Assembly (NCBI GenBank): GCA_003339415.1
Contig: PDHQ01000010.1
Location: forward strand, 1 to 64,000
Direction: 5' to 3'
Origin: Ophiocordyceps camponoti-saundersi (nom. inval.)
Lineage: Eukaryota; Ascomycota; Sordariomycetes; Hypocreales; Ophiocordycipitaceae
Length of the DNA: 64,000 nucleotides
The position numbers were made by a program, and so were the translations under genes. This document shows positions 21,622 through 32,865 of this stretch, one piece after another; position 1 is the first letter of the stretch; each line of letters begins with the position of its first letter. The notes under the pieces were generated by a model. It did no database searches. It had not been told where the DNA came from and saw only the letters and a program-made list of their open reading frames with translations.

Positions 21622-23973
21622 CTACGCCGGCGAAAAGTGAGCGACGGCAGCGCAAAAGTTGTTCCGGTTGTCAATGTCCATGACCACCCCGGCGCCGTTC
21701 TGCGAAATCATGTTGACGCTGGCCTTGGTGCTGATGCCGAACAGCTCGACCTGCGAGTTGAAGATGCCGACCATGTTCTCCTGGCAGTTGTTTTCCGCCA
21801 CGCACTGCTGGCCGTAGTTGTCGAAGAAGCTGTAGAGGCCTCCGCCGTAGACGAGGATATCCTTGGAGTCGTTGATGCGCAGGCCCCATGTGCGGAGGCA
21901 GGCCTTGTTGTTGCCGCAGGGAGAAAAGTCGGGGTCGGCGTACCGGTCGTCGCGCTGGAAGGGCTTGGTCGCGTCCGGGTTGGGCTGGAAGTAGGCCGTC
22001 TCACTCTGGACGACGCCCATGAATACGTTGCGGGCCTTGTTCAGCTGGTAGTTGGACATGACGTTGTGCTCCGACGCCGTGCCCCACAGCCAGGTGCCGT
22101 CGACGCTCTCGATGAGAACGCCACGGCCGTTGAAGATGTTGAGCTGCGTGTAGGGCGCCACGTCGAGCTCGTGGTCGGCCGTCCACATCCAGACGTTCTC
22201 CAGGTAGGGCGTCGACTTTTCCGTAATGTGCAGCATCATGAAGGCGCCCAGGCACTCGGGGTTCGGATCGGCAACCACCGACGGGTTCTTGGCGCACTTG
22301 TCGAGCTGCAGCTGGGTGCCCTGAGAGCCGCCGACGCGGAAGTGGACGTCCCAGAGGGCGACGCTGCCCTTTTGCTCGCCCTTGACGTTCATCTCCATGA
22401 GGATCGCTCCGGGTTGGGGACCGAGCGTCTCGAACATGAGGTCCTGCATCTCGACATTGCCGACGTCGCCCGGTTGGCCGACCTGGAAGACGGGTCTGGG
22501 ACGGGTCTGATCCTTAAAGTGGGCATCTCCTCCTGCCAGGATGAGCGGCCAGATCTCGCCGACGATCTTGGTCTTCTTGCCGACGTGGAGGGTGTTGGTG
22601 ACGAGGTAGGCCCCGTGGTCGAAGTAGGCGATCTCGTCGGGCTTCAGGCTGTCGAAGACGGCCTGCAGAGCCTCGGTGTCGTCCGTCCTCCCGTCTCCCC
22701 TGGCGCCTCTGGACTTGACGGAGACGAATTTGCTGGCCGGCGTCGTCTCGTACTGGGGCTTGCTCCTGGTGAAGATGCGGCCATTGTCACCTAGCAAGGC
22801 ACCCGGCTTGGAGACGGGCGACGTCAAGGGGGACTGCACGGGCATGCCGTGGGAGCCCTTGTAAGACCTTCCTTGGACCCAAGAGTGGACGAATCTGTTG
22901 CCCGGGAGGAGGACCCTCCATTGCTTGTCGACGGCGAGGACTGCGGTGGTGACGTTGCCTTGCATGTCGACGTTGTCGAGGACAAGTGTGCCGTTGGTAC
23001 CCTTCTGGATGGGGCTATAGGTGGTGGCGATGGCGACGTCGACGTTGGAAAAAGTGCTGTCGAGGACGACGATGGAGCCGACAGTCTGGACAGGTGCGCC
23101 CTGGGCCATGTCGATGCCGATGGGGCAGTTTTTGATGTTGAGGCCGCTAAAGGTCCAGACCCAGTTCCAGTTCATGTAGATGGCCGTGTCGCAGCCGTCG
23201 AAGGTGAGGTTGCGGGTGGTGAACTGCTGGTTGCCCAAAAAGGCACCATACCTGCCGCCGATGAAGGTCAAGTCGGACATGAAGCCGCCGGAGCCGTTGT
23301 CCATGAAGATGCCCTGCTGCTTATTCTGACGGCTACGGTCCTTGATCATGCGAAACTCGATGTTCTGCAGAGACGTGGCCTGGGCGACCTGCCAGTGGAT
23401 GCCGGTGCCGGTGGTCATGGGCAGGCGTGTGAGGTCAATCCTGAAGTTGCGGACCTGGCGGAAGAAGTTGTTCTGGTTGGTCCACCAGTTGACGCCGCCA
23501 TCGGCGTACGGGTCGCTGTCGATGACTGCGATGCCGTCGAAGCCGGCGCCGGCAACAAGGGTAGGCAATTGGACGGCATCGCCAACGAGCTGGGTGTAGT
23601 AGTAGGGCACGATGGGCTTGGTCACGACGTACGTGCCCGGGGGGAAATAGACGATGGCGGGGGTGATGGTGTTGGAGTCGCAGTGCTGGCCACAGCGATT
23701 TCCAGCGGTTATGGCCTTGTTGATGGCGACGGTATCGTCGGTACTGCCGTCACCGGTGGCACCGTAGTCTCGAACATTGCGAAAGACGTTGAAACCGCCA
23801 TCATTGTTGAAGGCGGGACGGCCCTGGCGCTTGACCTCATCAAACCACCAGCCAGAGAGTCTGGTGTTCAAGTCATAGTCAGACCTTTCGGTCGATGGAG
23901 AGGCGTGGGCGAAGTCGGGGGAGAAGAGGCGCAAGGCCAAGATGAAGGCCGGCAGCAGCGCCGACAGCCCCAT
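21622..23973 (-). CDS. Secreted GH55 exo-beta-1,3-glucanase
   Basis: A single-exon gene of 783 residues starts at an ATG at 23973 with signal peptide MGLSALLPAFILALRLF. Two pectate-lyase-3-type right-handed beta-helix domains are present. The first opens FNVFRNVRDYGATGDGSTDD (about residue 60) and the second FVSVKSRGARGDGRTDDTEA (about residue 415). This twin arrangement and the length match glycoside hydrolase family 55, whose fungal members release glucose from beta-1,3-glucan. The C-terminal part (NVMSNYQLNKARNVFMGVVQ, SFFDNYGQQC) also fits GH55. Probable roles are wall remodelling, mycoparasitism or glucan recycling. The 5' flank is strongly pyrimidine-rich on the coding strand. Confidence 0.93.
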   Translation of the reverse strand: MGLSALLPAFILALRLFSPDFAHASPSTERSDYDLNTRLSGWWFDEVKRQGRPAFNNDGGFNVFRNVRDYGATGDGSTDDTVAINKAITAGNRCGQHCDSNTITPAIVYFPPGTYVVTKPIVPYYYTQLVGDAVQLPTLVAGAGFDGIAVIDSDPYADGGVNWWTNQNNFFRQVRNFRIDLTRLPMTTGTGIHWQVAQATSLQNIEFRMIKDRSRQNKQQGIFMDNGSGGFMSDLTFIGGRYGAFLGNQQFTTRNLTFDGCDTAIYMNWNWVWTFSGLNIKNCPIGIDMAQGAPVQTVGSIVVLDSTFSNVDVAIATTYSPIQKGTNGTLVLDNVDMQGNVTTAVLAVDKQWRVLLPGNRFVHSWVQGRSYKGSHGMPVQSPLTSPVSKPGALLGDNGRIFTRSKPQYETTPASKFVSVKSRGARGDGRTDDTEALQAVFDSLKPDEIAYFDHGAYLVTNTLHVGKKTKIVGEIWPLILAGGDAHFKDQTRPRPVFQVGQPGDVGNVEMQDLMFETLGPQPGAILMEMNVKGEQKGSVALWDVHFRVGGSQGTQLQLDKCAKNPSVVADPNPECLGAFMMLHITEKSTPYLENVWMWTADHELDVAPYTQLNIFNGRGVLIESVDGTWLWGTASEHNVMSNYQLNKARNVFMGVVQSETAYFQPNPDATKPFQRDDRYADPDFSPCGNNKACLRTWGLRINDSKDILVYGGGLYSFFDNYGQQCVAENNCQENMVGIFNSQVELFGISTKASVNMISQNGAGVVMDIDNRNNFCAAVAHFSPA

Positions 23974-26900
23974 TGTGATGGAGGCGGCCGGTCAGTGTAG
24001 TGTTTGGGTAGATGTCTGATGTCTGAAAAGGAAGTCGGACAGAGAGAGATGGAGAGAAATAGAGTAGAGATGTCAGCAGCGTGGCACAGGAACAAAGGAC
24101 ATGGAGAGGGGGAGGGGAGAGGGGAAGAGAAGGGCGAACAAGGCTGTGTTTTTTTTGTCTATAATCTTTTGTTGGCGAGGTGAATGGTAGAGGAACGGGG
24201 TGTGTGAGAGGAGAAGAAGGGGGGGCGTGTGTGTTGAAGGGGAAGAGAGAGGAGAGAGAGAGAGAGTGAGTGAAGATAGAGGGAGGGGGGGACGGGTATG
24301 AATAGGCTATTGTTAAGAGTGAGGACAAAAGCAACGACCGGGAAACAAGCGGGGGAAGGGGGGAGATGAAGAACGGTTTAAAGGGTCGAGAGGGTTCATA
24401 GAAGAACCCTTGTCGATGATGAATGCAATTTCGGACCATGGGACGGATGGCCCTCGGGGGCACGAGGGCAGCGGGTAGCACCCAGTCACCGACAAGCAAA
24501 AAGAGGAAGGCTACTCACCCAACAGGCAGACAGGGCCGAGGTCACGGGCTCACAGCCCACAGGACAAGATGCTTCTTTATTTAGTAGAAGAGGGAGGTCA
24601 GAGAGAGAAAGTGGAAGAAAAGAAAATGGATGGATGATGGTAAGGAAGCGTGATATCCTTTTTGCTGAAATGACGTCGTCGTTTGCGAGAAGAAGAAGAA
24701 GAATGAGAGAAAGGAGATGAGTCAGCTGAAAGAGAGAGAAAAGAAAAAAAGAGGAAGAATAGAAAAATCTGGTTATTGTTAAGGAGTGTCGTGGCTGGAG
24801 GATGCTTTCACTCCGGCGTCTGTAGGTGGGTGGGTGATGGTGGTGATGGTGGTGGTGGTGGCGGTGGTGGTGGGGAAAAGGAAGGGCAAACAAAAAATCA
24901 CCGCAGCGGAAGCAAAAAGAAGTGGAAGAAGAAGGAGGAGAAGAAGAAGATGAGGAGGAAGGTAGGACGAAAGAGGAAAAAAGAAGCAAGAGAAAAAAAA
25001 GTATCAGCAGTTGAAAAGAAAACAGTAAAAAAAAGCGTCGTCTTTGTTAATGAGGTGAGAAGGGGAAAAAAGGGTTAGAGATTCTCTCCCTCTCTCTCTC
25101 TCTGTCGTGTACGGGATATACCTAGGTGCGTCTCTACTATCCAAGGGAAGAGGAAAGAAGAGGAGAGAAAAAACAGTAACCAGCAAGAACAAATAAACAA
25201 GGGGAAGGCGCAAACGAACAAAACAAAACAGCCCGAGACAAAAAGGCAAGTAAGTGGTAGTTTCCTTCCCTTATAGCCTTCCCCTTTTTTTGTATTTTAT
25301 TTCCTTTCCTGGGGAGGCGCGGCCCGTTCTTCTTCTTTTTTTTTTCTCGCTCTTTCTCTCTCTCTCCCTGGTTTTCTTTTTTTATGGCGGGTGACGTTTA
25401 CAGTTGTATGTCTACCTCGGAAGATGGTTGCTGCTACGGATTTACGGATACAAGCACGTATGTAGGTACATAGAAAATGCCGGTACATGTTCCGATGGGC
25501 AGATGCAGGGTGAGCCATCATGTATCCGTCCGTCATGTATATGCAGATGAGCCGATGCGCTGAGAAGGAAGTGTCGTAAAAAAAAAGCAAATAAATCCTT
25601 ACTATGAATGGGATGAGGCGCATATAGGGAGGATTACGGATAGATTCTGCCACTTTGTTAGTCAAGATTTAAAAAGGCTGATTCCTTCTACATGACTTTC
25701 GCTTTCCCTCCTCCCTTTTTATTTCCTCCACATTCCATACATACCCTTTCTCCCCCTTCTGGTCGTACACTCCCCTGATTTGTTTGTCAACGGATTACAG
25801 AGTGAGAAGAAAACGAGGGAGAGAAAGAAAGGAACACAATGAACATATAAAAAATGTGGTAAAAATAAAAGAGAGACTTGATTGATAGACATGTCTGTAT
25901 GTATGTATACTTTCTACGTAGGTTAGCGAGCACAAGAATGAAAAAAAAAGAGAGTTCAGGGCATCCATCATCTGTCTCAGCCTATTGTTTATCTTGTCTC
26001 TTTCCATCGCTGGCGCGCGTTTAAAGTGAATGGACAAGAAAGTATCTTTCTCGCTGTCTTCTCTGTGGAACGATGAAAGGGGGAGCTTGTATCGTACATA
26101 CATAGTTGCGTGCGTCTATGTAGTGTGTGTGTGTGTGAGCGTGTGGCGTGTAGTAGTGTGTGGTGTGTGTGTCGTCGGGGGTTGGTTGGCTGACGCCGTC
26201 ACCAGACACACACACGCACGCCCACATACATACAATCCCCCGGTCCCTGGACTGAACCTGCAACATCCCGGCCAGACGGTTCAAGGCACCTATGAAGATG
26301 GGTTCGGGCTTTTTTTGCCCCCCTTTCCCTCTCAATCTCACCCTTCACCTGTCTTCTCTCTTCCCACCGTAACCTCGACTCAACCCTTTCAACAGAAAAG
26401 AAAAATCTCACGCCCCCCACATTTTCCCCGATCTTATCCTCTTCTTTAGATGATTGGGGAGGCGGCTCCCGCAGCGGCCCGTCTGCCCCACTTATTAAAG
26501 CAAGATCGATGGGGGGCGCGCGAGGCCGAGCAACCGCCCGGGCAACAGGTGAGACTGTGACTCTGTCGATGCCTATCCGTGCCTACCTATTATCAATGGA
26601 TACAATACAATATGCGCATCCCTTGAATTATACCTACCGCATCATTCCCCCCGTTGCCTCGTAAACCCCAACTAAAGAGAAACCCATCTATGTACATCGC
26701 CACATTCACTTCCCTCACCAAACATGAAAATCACCCCAGGATCCGTAAAAGAACACCAGTAAAAAAGAAAGTAAATACCGAGCTGACGTTATAAAAAAAA
26801 AATCATCTCTTCTGTCCTCGTGCCATGTCCGCCTGTCATTCCCCACCATCCCTGTTTCCCCCGCGCGCCAATCATGGCATCACCCACCGCCAAGGAAATA

Positions 26901-28199
26901 GCAAAGAAAAAATCCACACAACCCCCCCCCCCCGGCTTCTTCCCTCGATGCGACCGAAAATCCTCAAACAGGCCACGTGCCATAAAGCGCGCGCCTTTTT
27001 TTTTTCTCAACGCCCCCCCCCCACGAATAAAAAAACCTACTCTTCAAAGTAGGTAGCCAACCAAGTGAAAGGAACCTTCTCTCTTAACCGAGTTTCAAAA
27101 CATCATCTTTTAGGAAAGGGGGGAAAGGGGTTTCGCCACTTGTCGCCTATGTATGTTATTTTCCACTTCTTAATTCTAGCTGAGAGAAAGGTAAGAAAAA
27201 GGAGGGAGGATCGGCGTTTACGGCCTTGTCTTGTCATGTCATGTCATGTCATGTTAGAGAGAGAGAGTAATAAAGTCATCATCACGTTACTAACCTAGTA
27301 CTACTATCCGTACACCAATCATCATCCTTACCTCCCACACACTTACTCACTCACTCACACACTCACACACATCTAAAAAACAAGAGCCTGCCGTGACCCG
27401 GATCGGCAGCGGCTAAAGGATTTCCCTTACCTAGTAGGCAAGTCGCATCATCATCGTCGTCGTCATCACCATCATCATCATCATCGAAATAGAAGAACCC
27501 CCCCTCCTCAGTGCTCTCCCTTTACTATGACGTCTACCCTTCACCCTTCACCTCACAGAAGGTCCACAGACGGTCCGAAGACCTCAACTTCGGATTTTTT
27601 CCATCCCATCAGCTGCTCATCTCCTGGCGTAACCTACCTTTCCTGGCGGGACATGCTTCACTGCAACCAACACCACTCAAGAAAGACAAGAAAGAACAAC
27701 AACGTCCATTCTATAGGCCCGTCTACCTAGACATACCAGCCTCTCGAACCATTGCCCCGATTCCCCAAAGAAAAGAAAGGAATAGAGATAGGGAAAAAGA
27801 AAAGCCACACGTCTATATGCTCTATCCGTAGCCGTATGCACAACCCAACCACCCAGTACCTAGCTTGTAGGTTGTAACCAACGCACCGCCGTCCGTTCCA
27901 TATACATACAATCAGGCAAGACGCCCCGAGACAATATTCATCAACAGACGCCAATTATTAGACTGTCGTTCCATCGTCGCCATGTCCAATTCCGGTGCTA
28001 AAGAGGCAGGAAAAAAGCAAAAAAGGACAAGATTAGAAGGGAGGCACCAAAAGCCTGTTCACCTAACACAGGAAGCCTATCGAGGCGTAGGAAGAAGGAA
28101 AAGGGGAGAGAACAGAAGATAATAGGCCTCTAGGTTAACCAGAAGGATTATGAAGAAAAAAAAAAGGGGGGGGGAGACAGCGAGGCGGTTAAAAGCGCC
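23974..28199. other. 4.2-kb gene-free region rich in simple repeats
   Basis: Between the GH55 gene and the 3' end of the F-box/WD40 gene I find no frame with recognisable protein. From 23974 to about 25080 the minus strand is nearly continuous pyrimidine, probably the GH55 leader and promoter. Further right lie GGT repeats (24825-24875), GT repeats (26121-26175), AT-rich homopolymers, TCATG repeats (27235-27253) and CAT/CGT repeats (27446-27486). Confidence 0.55.
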
Positions 28200-30357
28200 T
28201 CAGATAAACCCCTGACCGGTCATGTCGACGCCTGCCCCGTACCCGCTCTCCAGCAGCTCGATCCCATCAACGCCAGCGCCAAAGTCCATGATGAGAATCT
28301 TGGGGTCCTGCCCCGTGCTGACGATGCGCCTGTAGTCGCTCTTCGCGCTGAGCACCCAGCTCGCATGCCATCGCGGAAAGTCGAGCAGCTGGTGTCCCGT
28401 CTCCATGTCCCACACCTTAATGTCCGTGTCATAGCTCCCGCTGACGAGCCGGCCGCTCACGCTGTCAATGTGCAGGCTGCGCACCAGGTTATCGTGCGCC
28501 TTCATCTCCCGCACGCACTCCCCCGTGTTGGCGTCCCAGATCCGTATCGTCTTGTCGTTGCCGGCCGAGGCCACGTACCGCCCGTCCTCGGAGAACTGCG
28601 AGCATGCCAGGCCCTTGGTGTGCCCCACGAACTCGCCAATGTTCTTGCCCGTGTCAATGTTCCACAGCTTGACTCGAAAGTCGCCCGAACACGAGACGAT
28701 GGTGTTGCCGCGCATCTGTACCGCGTTGACCGGGCCCGTATGGCCTCGGAGCTGCCGCACGAGGTCGCCCGTCTGCCGATCCCACACGCAGATGCTGACG
28801 TCCTTGCTGCACGTCACAATATGCTTGTCGTCGAAGACAAGGTCTAGCACCGCAGCCGTATGGTGCCGCAGCCGTCGGATTGGCCGATACCCCCGCCGGA
28901 TATCGTACACGATGCAGCTGGCGTCGGACGATCCAGTCACCAGTATTTCCTCGTCGTATTGCAGGCACAGGATGGAGGCCTTGTGGTGTTCGGCAAACGA
29001 CACCACGCTGGGTGTCGAGCGCGCCGTCTTGACGCCGTCCGAGACGGTGGCAAAGTGCGTCGCGTTGCCCTCTTCGTCGCGGAGCATGGTCGAGCCACCC
29101 ACCACCTCGGGAGGTCCCATCACCAGCCGGCACTCGAGCGTGTGCATGTCCCAGACGCGGATCGTCTTGTCACGGGAGCCAGATATTATTTTGTGCCTAT
29201 GCCCCGTCCGTCAGCCCTGATGTGAAGAGAAGAAAGAAGACGGGGAAGACGGGAAAGGCTTACTCGTCAAACTGAAGACAGTAGATGCTGTCCAAGTGTC
29301 CGTTGAGGTAGATGGGACGAGCCTTGCCGCCCTTCCACCTGTGATTCAGCTCCTGTTTGGCCCGGTAAATCTTCATCCAGTTACTGCCAGGCGAGATGGC
29401 CGGGAGACCGAGGCCGGTGCCGGGCTGGATGGGGCCGCCGGTGGCGTAGGTGCCCGTCGTCTCCCTCAGACACGACTCTCTCCAGACGTGCTGATTGCGG
29501 ACAACCTCGTTCCAGCTCCGGGAGACGCTGCTCGCCTGGTTCAGAGCGTTGATGTCGAGAAAGGCCAGGATCTGAATGGCCAGCTCCGTCGGGAGTCTCG
29601 AGACGAAGTCGACTCGACTGATGCAGGCGTCGTGCTGCGGAACATCGCTTCCGTCGTCTGCGGCCTCGTCCAGTTCCAGGCGGGGCAGGGTGACGGCGAT
29701 GCCGATGCCACTCTCGCGATCGTTCCCATCCTCGCTAGACGGGGCGTGTAGCCATCTAGAGTGCCGGGCAAACAGGTCGTTTTGCATGGCCACAGACGCC
29801 TTGGCAGCGGCGCCCGTGTTGGTCGGTATGATGGGCGGATCGCTCCCCATGGCGGGGATGGGCATGTTGGGCGTCGTCAACCGCTGCGAGGGCTCCTTGG
29901 GCAAGTCGAGACCGAAGACGGAGCGGGTGTGACGAAAGCTCGTCGCCTGTCGCAATCGCGACCAGGTAGGATGAGCCGTCGTGGGCCGTGCCGGAGAGGC
30001 ATGCTTTTCGTGGATGACCTCGGGGGTTGAGCGCTTATGGACCATGCCTTTGAAGGACAGCGATGCGCGGCGGAAGATGCCTTTCAGACTCCCACCATGC
30101 CCATCTGCCGCCTCTTCCGAGTCGTCGACGGCGACATCGTTGACGTAGTGCGGCGGGTGCTGCAGAGCAAGCGAAGGTTTCGATCGACGCCAGGACATGC
30201 TCAGGCTTCGGAACCGCTGGTGGTGATGAGAGGGAGCCGGAGAAGCGATGGCGGCCGGCGGCGAAGGCTCGCGGACCTCGGAGTGCGCCGAGTCATCACG
30301 AGGCATCGTTTCCTCAGCAGGCGCCGGTTCACTGCCAGGAGGAGCTCTGGAAGCCAT
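28200..30357 (-). CDS. F-box and WD40-repeat protein (SCF ubiquitin ligase receptor)
   Basis: Exons 30357-29264 and 29196-28200 (67-base intron, phase 2) encode about 696 residues. The N-terminal 270 residues are low-complexity. An F-box follows, VDFVSRLPTELAIQILAFLD, then a linker containing WMKIYRAKQELNHRWKGG. Seven WD repeats follow, ending in SGSRDKTIRVWD, TGSSDASCIVYD, CSKDVSICVWD, SCSGDFRVKLWN, SAGNDKTIRIWD, SGSYDTDIKVWD and a degenerate last blade. The intron splits the first blade. Such proteins bind Skp1 through the F-box and phosphorylated substrates through the propeller. The start is placed at 30357 (caacATGg). A further intron, 30365-30445 region (GTATGC to TTCTCAG), probably lies in the 5' untranslated leader. 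The exact orthologue is not clear. Confidence 0.9.
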
Positions 30358-31868
30358 GTTGCCGACGAGTGAATCTGAGAAGAGCCGTGTTGGCGCGAGG
30401 TTGGTAATAAGAGAACATGGAGCGGAGAGCATACCAGTTGACGCCGTGTCACCGAAGCCAGGCCTAGGGAGGCGGCTGATGATGCAAGGGAGAACGGCGG
30501 AGATTGACCAGGGGGGGGTGGGAGGATCTGCTCTTCTTTATTTTTTTGACTCAGGGCGCGAGGCCGGGCCCAAACACGCGCGGTAGGCGAGGATGGGCGA
30601 CGACGACGGCGAGCCGAGAGTGGAAAAGGAGGTGCATGAAGAAAATATGCGTGGGGGGAAATTTGGGTTGACTCGAGAGTTTTGATGCTGCAGCGACGAG
30701 TGCAGAGGTATGGTATGACTCTGTAGGTAAGTGTGTATGCAGGTAGCAGGTTAAATCAGGCCGTAATGTATGTAGAAGCAATCGGCCACGAGGGAGGGGC
30801 TTTCGAAGCAGAGTGACGAAAGAGAGGCGCTTCGAGAACGACGGACCGAGCCGGGGGGGGGTGGTGAGAGAGAGGGGCGAGGAGAATGCGACTCTAGCAG
30901 GCGACGGCGGCGGCGGCAGACGAAGACCAAGGAGGGGAGAAACAAGAGTGAAGATCAGAAAAAAAAAGGGGAAATCAGGAGAAGAGAGACAGCTTCTCTC
31001 TCACACGCTATAGGATGAACCGGCTCGGAGATGATGGCGGGAGAGAGAAGAAGAGAAGGGAAGAAAAGGGGGAAGCCGAAGAGCGGATGGTGGAAAAAAA
31101 AAATAGGAGGAGGATCGGGCGGCGCGGCGCGGCGGTACGTACTACTAGGCTGCTGACCAACTCTCAAGGTGCATAGTACAGGGGGAGGAGCAGCGAAAGC
31201 GGTCTCTGGCAAAGTATGAGATACAGTCTGTCTCACCAGTTGCCCATGGCTATTAATAAGGAGGATGAGAAAGAGAGTCATGTTCAGGCTGTTTCGATTT
31301 TTTTTCACGGTCAAGGCCGAGCGATTTCAATATGTATTTTCTTTTTTTTTCGGGCGGGGAGAGGCGAAAAGGGGGGGGGAAAGGGGAAGAGGGGGGGGGG
31401 GGGGGGGCACATTATTTTCCATGCTTTTTCGGCGTCGCCGGCGCGCCATTGTTAGGCCTTGTGGTTGGCATCTACGGACGTGGAAGCTAGTTCGTTAGTG
31501 CTAGAAGGTAGGCTGTAGGCTGTAGCTGGTAGGCTGAAGCCTGTACATAGGTGGTCGTAGCCTTCAGCCTTCAGGCACTGCCGCCACCACGAGTTCCACT
31601 ACTGCTAGCAGCCCGGCTCCGGCTACTATAGTACTGTTAGGTAATGTCTGTGCCTGAGACGCCTCCACCTACGACGAGTCACGGAACAATAGTTAATTCT
31701 TAGCCGCCGCCGACGCCGCCCCATCTCTTCTCGCCTTCTCATCATCTCATCACAGCCTCACCTACATACTAGACATATCCATCCCATTCACACATCTACA
31801 GTACACGGCTTATAATCTCATCTTTAATCTCATCTAGTAATACCTACCTACTCATCATTCCCTCCATC
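30358..31868. other. Divergent intergenic region
   Basis: Shared promoter interval between the F-box/WD40 gene and the DUF7704 gene. It holds a G homopolymer (about 31391-31407) and short chance ORFs only. Confidence 0.5.
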
Positions 31869-32339
31869 ATGGCTATCCAACGCGTCCCCCTCCGCTTACC
31901 TCTCATCTACCGCGCCTTCTTCCTCTTCATCGAGCCCATATCAGCCCTCGCCGGCGCCTACTTCAGCCACTTCCGTCAAAGCGACTATCTCCATCTCCTC
32001 GACGCAACCCCGTCTTCCACAACCACCGACACGATGCCAGTGACCACCTCCGTCGCACTGTCGCAACTGGCCAACATGTACTTCTTCTTCGCCCTCATCG
32101 AGTCCCTGGTCCTGCGTTCCACATGGGATCTACGCGTCTGGCGCACCGTGCTGTTGGTCCTCCTCATCGCCGACTTTGGCCATCTCTATTCCCTGTTGGC
32201 CCTCGGTCCCGCTGTCTTTTACGACGTCTCCACTTGGAACGTCAGCCTCTTCTTCAACATTCCTTGGGTCTATGCGGGGGCTACCTTGAGGATGTGCTTC
32301 CTCGCCGGCGTCGGGCTGCAACACTCCAAGCGGCAATGA
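31869..32339 (+). CDS. DUF7704-type small integral membrane protein
   Basis: A single exon of 156 residues. The opening RLPLIYRAFFLFIEPISALA followed by GAYFSHF is the signature of the fungal DUF7704 family. About four membrane helices are visible: around FFLFIEPISALAGAY, LANMYFFFALIESLV, VLLVLLIADFGHLYSLLALG and NIPWVYAGATLRMCFLAGVG. Family members are common in Pezizomycotina and have no assigned biochemical role. The ATG context (catcATGg) is good, and length agrees with the family. Confidence 0.82.
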   Translation: MAIQRVPLRLPLIYRAFFLFIEPISALAGAYFSHFRQSDYLHLLDATPSSTTTDTMPVTTSVALSQLANMYFFFALIESLVLRSTWDLRVWRTVLLVLLIADFGHLYSLLALGPAVFYDVSTWNVSLFFNIPWVYAGATLRMCFLAGVGLQHSKRQ

Positions 32340-32865
32340 GCACCGCGGGCTTTCCCTCCATCCAACTGAGGACGCCATTTTTCTATTGATCTCAACCTTG
32401 TCCTCCGCATTCATCAACGCGGCTGCTTCCTTGGTGGCGCAGCGCGCTATGCCTTGTCCATGTAATGTATGTTCACTGATGCACTGACTTGTGTCATGTC
32501 GCAATCCCCCTTCGTCACAGGCTGGTCCTGGACGGCCCCTTATTGCCTAGGGCAAACCCCCCCCCCCCCTTTTCCAAACCCAGTCGTTGACCGACATGGC
32601 GAATGACGTCGAGGAATAGAACGTCGATGTAGCGAACCTGCATTTCTTCTCATGCCCATTCCTTTCCCCCTTTTGCCACTCTTTCGCATTACTGCCATTG
32701 TCTGTATGTATGTGGGTAAATGACAGGCAACCTATCCGCACTTGTCTCAGTCTCTCTTTTTCAAACCCGTCATCTTTCAATCAGATACCCAGTCATGTCC
32801 CATCCGTAATGCCTTGCTGCCAACTTCTTCCTCTTCCCTCTATCCGTACATATATTCCCCAGACA
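32340..32865. other. Intergenic region
   Basis: Convergent interval with a C homopolymer near 32557-32570. Nothing else seen. Confidence 0.5.

Noticed and set aside
21358..22794. 478-codon plus-strand frame opposite the GH55 3' half
   Set aside because: Same antisense-shadow effect; its start contains poly-Ala/Val from a trinucleotide repeat.
22849..24000. 383-codon plus-strand frame over the GH55 gene
   Set aside because: Antisense shadow of a GC-rich coding sequence; no domain.
24486..24989. 167-codon minus-strand frame rich in Ser, His and Leu
   Set aside because: Low-complexity translation of pyrimidine-rich and GGT-repeat DNA upstream of GH55.
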